Made by a program: the position numbers and the translations under genes
DNA from: Deltaproteobacteria bacterium
Lineage (GTDB): Bacteria > Desulfobacterota > GWC2-55-46
DNA length: 64,000 nt
Assembly: GCA_016218105.1 (NCBI GenBank)
Contig: JACRET010000010.1
Coordinates: 62,001-126,000 of the forward strand
Direction: 5' to 3'
In this document: positions 59,850-64,000 of the stretch, piece after piece
Layout: every line of letters starts with the position of its first letter
Position numbering within the stretch: the stretch's first letter is position 1
The notes under the pieces: model-generated
Seen by the model: only the letters and a program-made list of their open reading frames with translations
What the model was told of the DNA's origin: nothing
Database searches by the model: none

Positions 59850-60048
59850 CAGGCTGCTGAAAAAGCATCTGCTTTGTTGTCTTCGACGCTCGTCACTGCG
59901 GGTACAGACAAAGTACGCCTCATTCCTCGCTTCTCGACGCCTCGCAGCTGAATATGCATAGCGAGCGCATTCCCCGCAGTCTTCTGCGGGGAGCTTCAAC
60001 CTTTTTGAGCAGCCTGAACGAATTTCCGGTTTTTCAGCAATCTGTTAG
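59847..60048 (+). repeat. Dispersed repeat family A, complete long copy with nested element B
   Basis: TAACAGGCTGCTGAAAAAGC on the left, TTTTTCAGCAATCTGTTAG on the right. The insertion of element B (ATATGCATAGCGAGCGCATT, CCCCGCAG / CTGCGGGG, AGCTTCAAC) is at the same place as in the copy at 18964. Its TAA ends radA. Bases 60049-60145 hold an AT-rich stretch where a promoter for the next gene may lie, but none is convincing. Confidence 0.87.
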
Positions 60049-60145
60049 ATTAGGAGGACACCGGGTTTCGTTTGCGGATCTAAACGGATGTTTTTCTCTT
60101 TATAATAGCTGTACCTTTCTTATTTTGATATAATCGAAGTACCCC

Positions 60146-60186
60146 TGCTGAAGCCGCGGGGAATGCGTTCGCTATGCATATTCAGT
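60146..60186 (-). repeat. Repeat element B, shortened free copy
   Basis: CTGAAGCCGCGGGGAATGCGTTCGCTATGCATATTCAG, the reverse of the nested B element; one arm of its stem is reduced. It lies about 40 bases before the start of the PgaB-like gene. Confidence 0.65.
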
Positions 60187-60225
60187 ACAAAGCTCCGGGC
60201 CTATCGGATTCGAGAGAGGGACATA

Positions 60226-61767
60226 TTGGGGACAGACAAGCGCGCAATGTATTTGAAGGCCCGAGCCTTTAGAGCTGTAATTGTTTTTGTTCTCTTCCTC
60301 AGTATTTTTCTTTTCTCAAAAAACACCCTGGCGGCGCCGGATAAGCCTTATTTTACCGACCTCGGGCAGTTAAACTACGCTAAATTCATGATGAACGAGG
60401 GCGAGTACAGCGTCGCCGCGAGGGAGTTCTCAAGGGTCATAGAGAGCTTCCCGGGAAGTCCTTTTTTACCTGAGGCGCAGTTCGGGCTTTCTGAAGCGTA
60501 TTTTAACGCCGGCCTCTACGCCGAAGCTGAAAGGGAGCTGAGGCTCTTTTTATTGAATTTTTCCGAGACCCCGTTCTCCGGGACGGCAAAGGCAAGGCTT
60601 GAGGAAGTAAGGGAGCGGATAATAGAGGAACTTCCCGTCATACCGCTACCCGAAGTAAAAGAGGCTGAGGCGGCACGGAACTTAAGGGCCGTACAGGTGA
60701 TGCTCTTTGAGGGGAAGACCATCTCCGAGGTTCAGATGGAGCTGAAGGCCTTGAAGAGCTCAGGCGTTGACACGATCATATTGAGGGTCTTCCATAATAA
60801 AGGGGACAGGTTCTATCCCTTTGTTTCTTCAAAAGAGAAGAGGGGGGTTTATTTTAACAGCTCGCAATCGCCCGTTGTCGGCGATATATTGGATGATGTC
60901 ATCCGCGCCGCCCACGACAGCGGTTTAAGCGTGTTTGCGTGGATGACGACGAGATACGCCGATTATGGGATAGAGGATAATACGGATATTGCCTGCAAGG
61001 CTTACGATATCGCCGCCAGAAGCTATACCCGCTGCAGGGGCCTCGATATGTTCAATGACAAGGCCGTGGAAAGGCTCGAAGAAATTTACTCCGATCTCGC
61101 CGAGTACGAGATAGACGGCATCCTTTTTCAGGACGATCTTGTGCTTCGGCATAACGAGGGCTTCGGCCCTTACATGAACGGTCTTTTTAAAAAGGAGACA
61201 GGGATTGATATATCCCCCGAATCCCTTTACATAAGGACGGAAGGCACCAGGCAGGTTCATTATACGGAGCTTTTCTGGAACTGGGCCTCATGGAAGAATA
61301 AACGGCTCCTCGACGTGGCCGGAAGGCTTAAGAACGCGGTGCACAGGAAAAGGCCCGAAGCCAAGTTCGCCCTCAATCTCATGTACGAGACGGTGACGAA
61401 CCCTTCCAGCGCTCTCGCGTGGCTCTCGCAGGACCTGAACGAGGCGAAGAGGCGCGGGTTCGATTATTATTCGATAATGGCTTATCACAGGCAGATGGGA
61501 GAGGAGCTTAACCGGGAGCCTGAAGAGATAAAAAATATTATAGCCAGGATGGTCACTGACGCCGCCGGCTCAGTCGGCGAGCCTGGAAAAGTCCTGATAA
61601 AACTCCAGACGATAGACTGGAGGACGGGCCAGGCCCTGGCGAATGACGAGGTCGCGGAGATGCTTAGGAACGTAAGGTCGAAGGGCGGGGTAAGCCTGGC
61701 CCTTGTGCCTTACCGCGGCGGCCTCCCGCTGAGCGAGCTCGGGGGCGACCCCGCACTGAGCAACTGA
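60226..61767 (+). CDS. Exported TPR protein with PgaB-type glycoside hydrolase domain
   Basis: A 514-residue protein. Start TTG 60226 follows GAGAGGG; the ATG at 60247 is an alternative without such a site. Signal/anchor: VIVFVLFLSIFLFSKNTLAA. Residues about 35-145 are TPR or outer-membrane-assembly-like repeats (AKFMMNEGEYSVAAREFSRV, LSEAYFNAGLYAEAERELRL). From about 165 a TIM-barrel of the PgaB C-terminal type (GHL13) follows: VDTIILRVFHNKGDRFYPF, LSVFAWMTTRYADYG, YEIDGILFQDDLVLRHNE with the acid pair, FALNLMYETVTNP, YYSIMAYHRQMGEE. PgaB cuts poly-N-acetylglucosamine, but its deacetylase half is missing here. The combination suggests a periplasmic hydrolase of an exopolysaccharide or cell-wall glycan. 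Confidence 0.83.
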   Translation: MGTDKRAMYLKARAFRAVIVFVLFLSIFLFSKNTLAAPDKPYFTDLGQLNYAKFMMNEGEYSVAAREFSRVIESFPGSPFLPEAQFGLSEAYFNAGLYAEAERELRLFLLNFSETPFSGTAKARLEEVRERIIEELPVIPLPEVKEAEAARNLRAVQVMLFEGKTISEVQMELKALKSSGVDTIILRVFHNKGDRFYPFVSSKEKRGVYFNSSQSPVVGDILDDVIRAAHDSGLSVFAWMTTRYADYGIEDNTDIACKAYDIAARSYTRCRGLDMFNDKAVERLEEIYSDLAEYEIDGILFQDDLVLRHNEGFGPYMNGLFKKETGIDISPESLYIRTEGTRQVHYTELFWNWASWKNKRLLDVAGRLKNAVHRKRPEAKFALNLMYETVTNPSSALAWLSQDLNEAKRRGFDYYSIMAYHRQMGEELNREPEEIKNIIARMVTDAAGSVGEPGKVLIKLQTIDWRTGQALANDEVAEMLRNVRSKGGVSLALVPYRGGLPLSELGGDPALSN

Positions 61768-61804
61768 AAAGAATAAAAAGCAACCCCAATCAGAGGGAGA
61801 AGGT

Positions 61805-62518
61805 ATGACTATATTGATGGACAAGGATTCAACCTGCTCGCTATGCAGATGCCACATCAGGGAGAACACCCTTTTTACAAGGCTGAATGAAAGCCAGCTC
61901 GACGCCTTCAAGGACGTGGTCGTGATCTCGGCTTATAAAAAGCGCGAGATAGTTTTTATGGAAGGCGACGAGTGCACGGGGCTCTATATCATACGCACCG
62001 GAAGGGTAAAGGTAGTCAGATCATCTTCCACCGGGAAGGAACAGATAATAAACATCCTTAACCCCGGAGACCTCCTCGGCTTTGAGGTCTTCTATGACGG
62101 TACAGCCTACAAAAACACGGCCGTTGCGATGGAGGACTGCGAGCTTTGCTATATCGACAAGAACTCGTTCTTCAGGATATTGGAGAAAGAGCCGGATGTT
62201 TCAAAGAAGCTCATCATCTCGCTCGGCAAGGAACTCAATCACGCCTATGAGAGGATCGGCAATCTTGGCCTCCTGAACGCGAAAGAGAAGCTCGGCCACC
62301 TCCTGTATACGCTCGCGAACGAGTACGGAGTAAAAGAGGCCGGGGGCGTCAAGCTCAATCTTACCCTGTCGAGGTTGGAAATTGCGGAACTCCTCGGGAT
62401 TACGCAGGAGACCTCCATCAGGCTTTTGAAGTCCTTCAAAGAGGACGGCATAATTGAGATAAGGAGAAAAGAGATATTCATCAAGTCCTTATCCAAATTA
62501 AAAGAGCTTACGGACTGA
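61805..62518 (+). CDS. Crp/Fnr-family transcription regulator with N-terminal Cys cluster
   Basis: A 237-residue regulator. The N-terminus has Cys11-x2-Cys14-x-Cys16-His17 (STCSLCRCHIRENTLF), followed by the cNMP/effector domain (about 25-135, GLYIIRTGRVKVVRSSSTGK, LNPGDLLGFEVFYDGTAYKN) and the winged helix (about 165-235, LTLSRLEIAELLGITQETSI, RLLKSFKEDGIIEI; recognition Glu and Arg of the family are kept). Extra Cys in DECTG and DCELC could complete a [4Fe-4S] site as in FNR, but the N-terminal spacing is not the classical one. GAGGGAGAAGG precedes the ATG. It could control the cbb3 or hemerythrin genes; no FNR-like box was found by eye. Confidence 0.9.
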   Translation: MTILMDKDSTCSLCRCHIRENTLFTRLNESQLDAFKDVVVISAYKKREIVFMEGDECTGLYIIRTGRVKVVRSSSTGKEQIINILNPGDLLGFEVFYDGTAYKNTAVAMEDCELCYIDKNSFFRILEKEPDVSKKLIISLGKELNHAYERIGNLGLLNAKEKLGHLLYTLANEYGVKEAGGVKLNLTLSRLEIAELLGITQETSIRLLKSFKEDGIIEIRRKEIFIKSLSKLKELTD

Positions 62519-62564
62519 CCCGGCGGCTACCCCTAAAGCGGTTATTTGCGGCCGCACCTTAACT

Positions 62565-63986
62565 ATGGCATTTTCGATCCGAACAAGACTGACCTTCTGG
62601 TACGTAACCCTCCTGACGATCAGCCTCGTCGCCTTCGGCGCGACTTTTTCCTATTCGCTCCTCAAGATATTCATGAACCGCACCGACAACCAGATATCGT
62701 CGGTAGCGAACATGATGGTCCATACGGTAATAAAACCCTCGGGCCAGCTGTTCCTGCCGCGCGACTTCGATATAATACTTGAGCGGTTCTTCGGCATACG
62801 CACGGCCGGGAACTACATACAGGTGCTCGACCCTCACGGCCAGCCGGTAGCCAAGTCCTCAAACCTTGAGGCGCTCAGCCTTCCGATAACGGGCGACACA
62901 TATAACGCGGCCGTCAACGGCGCTACTACCTTCGAGATCATAAGGAATGTAGGGAGATATCCCGTCAGGGTTGTCACAAAGCCGATACTTCTTAAGCAGA
63001 AGGGCCTTGTGGCGATAGTCCAGGTAGGGTCTTCACTTGAGGGGATGGACGAGATATTCCATTCCCTGGCATACATATTTATTCTAGGCATCATCGCCTC
63101 CATCGTCATAGCGAGCGCCGTGGGTTGGTTCCTCGCGAAAAAGGCCTTGAAGCCTGTGGCGGAGATAACCAAGCTCGCGCGAAAAATAGGCGCCGAGAAC
63201 CTCAATGAGCGTATCAACGTCACCACCGCGCAGGATGAGATAGGGAGGCTCGCCTCCACAATAAATGACATGATAGGCAGGCTTGAGAAATCCTTCAAGC
63301 AGATAAAGCAGTTTACGGCGGACGCTTCGCACGAGCTTAAGACCCCTCTTACGATACTTAAGGGCGAGATGGAGATAGCCCTTCGCTCAAAGGATAACAT
63401 GGAGTACATGAGGGAGGCGCTTAAAAGCAGCCTCGAAGAGATAGACAGGATGAATTACATCGTCCGTAACCTGCTTGACCTCGCTAAGATGGATGTGGAA
63501 AAGGAGTCTTTGCCCAGGGAGCCGGTTAACCTTGAGAAGGTGTTGAAGGAGAGGCTCGATCATTTCAAGAGGCTGGCCCTTGACAGCGGCATCCAGATGT
63601 ATATCCTAAAGAGTAGCCCCGTAGTGGTATACGGGGATAGTGTAAGAATAAGCCAGCTGATGTTCAATCTTATCGATAACGCTATAAAATATACCCCTCG
63701 CGGGGGCGCCGTTGAGCTCTCCCTGGGGGAGGAAGACAGCCGGGCGGTGGTAAAAGTCAAAGATACCGGCGTCGGTATAGCGAAAGAGGACATCCCCTAT
63801 CTGTTTGACCGCTTCTACAGGGTCGATAAAGCGCGTTCAAGGGACGTCGGGGGGGCGGGGCTGGGGCTTAGCATATGCAAAGAGATAGCGGAATCCCACG
63901 GCGGCTCTTTAGAGGTCGCGAGCGAAGTCGGAAAGGGCTCTGTTTTTACGGCGCGCCTGCCGCTTGCCGCGCCTTCGCCCGCGTAA
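62565..63986 (+). CDS. Membrane sensor histidine kinase with HAMP (CusS-like)
   Basis: A 473-residue kinase. Membrane segment 1 (about 9-33, LTFWYVTLLTISLVAFGATF), periplasmic sensor (34-163), segment 2 (about 165-190), HAMP (about 188-240, LARKIGAENLNERINVT), HisKA with His256 in DASHELKTPLTILKGEME, HATPase_c (about 355-468; NLIDNAIKYTPRGG, VKDTGVGIAKED, GGAGLGLSICKEI). The ASHELKTPL motif and sensor size resemble the heavy-metal family CusS. The partner regulator is not on its upstream side (a Crp gene is there); it may be after the window end, 14 bases further on. The ATG has a weak binding site. Confidence 0.92.
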   Translation: MAFSIRTRLTFWYVTLLTISLVAFGATFSYSLLKIFMNRTDNQISSVANMMVHTVIKPSGQLFLPRDFDIILERFFGIRTAGNYIQVLDPHGQPVAKSSNLEALSLPITGDTYNAAVNGATTFEIIRNVGRYPVRVVTKPILLKQKGLVAIVQVGSSLEGMDEIFHSLAYIFILGIIASIVIASAVGWFLAKKALKPVAEITKLARKIGAENLNERINVTTAQDEIGRLASTINDMIGRLEKSFKQIKQFTADASHELKTPLTILKGEMEIALRSKDNMEYMREALKSSLEEIDRMNYIVRNLLDLAKMDVEKESLPREPVNLEKVLKERLDHFKRLALDSGIQMYILKSSPVVVYGDSVRISQLMFNLIDNAIKYTPRGGAVELSLGEEDSRAVVKVKDTGVGIAKEDIPYLFDRFYRVDKARSRDVGGAGLGLSICKEIAESHGGSLEVASEVGKGSVFTARLPLAAPSPA

Positions 63987-64000
63987 GCCGGTTTTCTTAA

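Overview
The window looks like chromosomal DNA from a free-living Gram-negative bacterium with a moderate-to-high GC genome, many sensor kinases and a microaerobic respiratory chain. The combination of periplasmic parvulin, FtsEX-EnvC, a cbb3 oxidase with its FixGHIS assembly genes, the Nfn/GltA-type flavoenzyme pair, TrmFO, the DXP isoprenoid pathway, bacteriohemerythrins and small stem-loop repeats that end in a TTTTTCAGCAnCCTGTTA motif suggests Desulfobacterota (old Deltaproteobacteria) or Nitrospirota. This placement is inference; no rRNA or tRNA gene was seen. I found no transposase gene, prophage or CRISPR array.

Layout. 1-2.8 kb: 3' end of a parvulin-type chaperone gene, then proS. 3.2-5.6 kb: an exported DUF3015 protein and a Lnb/DUF4105 envelope protein. 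5.9-6.9 kb (minus): a TlpA-like lipoprotein and a nitroreductase. 7.2-9.8 kb: a NarL-type soluble kinase/regulator pair. 10.0-18.9 kb: a signalling island of four histidine kinases, a bacteriohemerythrin, a stand-alone receiver and a receiver-HD-GYP protein whose metal ligands are altered. 19.5-25.0 kb: a TPR membrane protein, a CotH kinase/beta-helix protein, a VTC-domain protein and a DUF4956 membrane protein, an incompletely understood envelope/polyphosphate-type module. 25.3-34.0 kb: an IscR-like Rrf2 regulator followed by ccoNOQP and ccoGHIS plus a SafE-like membrane protein; a 24-base operator-like sequence occurs before both the regulator and ccoN. 34.4-39.9 kb: ftsE, ftsX, envC (interrupted by an in-frame TGA near its 3' end), ctpA, a second bacteriohemerythrin and a divergent polysaccharide deacetylase.

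40.2-44.3 kb: a cold-shock gene with a structured leader, then ispA-dxs-tlyA. 44.4-46.8 kb: an NfnA/GltA-type pair. 46.9-49.2 kb: a small ArsC/LMW-phosphatase overlapping phoB, then phoR separated from phoB by a repeat insertion. 49.4-52.3 kb: ABC-2 exporter, rsmI, a small LEA-like membrane-anchored protein. 52.3-53.3 kb (minus): a lipoprotein and acylphosphatase. 53.3-55.2 kb: trmFO and a HEAT protein. 55.5-58.4 kb (minus): a large HEAT protein coupled to an HD-GYP protein. 58.5-64.0 kb: radA, a TPR/PgaB-hydrolase-like protein, a Crp/Fnr regulator and a CusS-like kinase.

The points most worth attention are: the TPR-CotH-VTC-DUF4956 module with an inverted repeat framing its promoter; the duplicated operator of the Rrf2/cbb3 region; an N-terminal Y-x-x-GHP domain shared by a histidine kinase, an HD-GYP protein and a HEAT protein; the envC nonsense codon; and a nested family of palindromic repeats, several of whose tips form the stop codon of the preceding gene.
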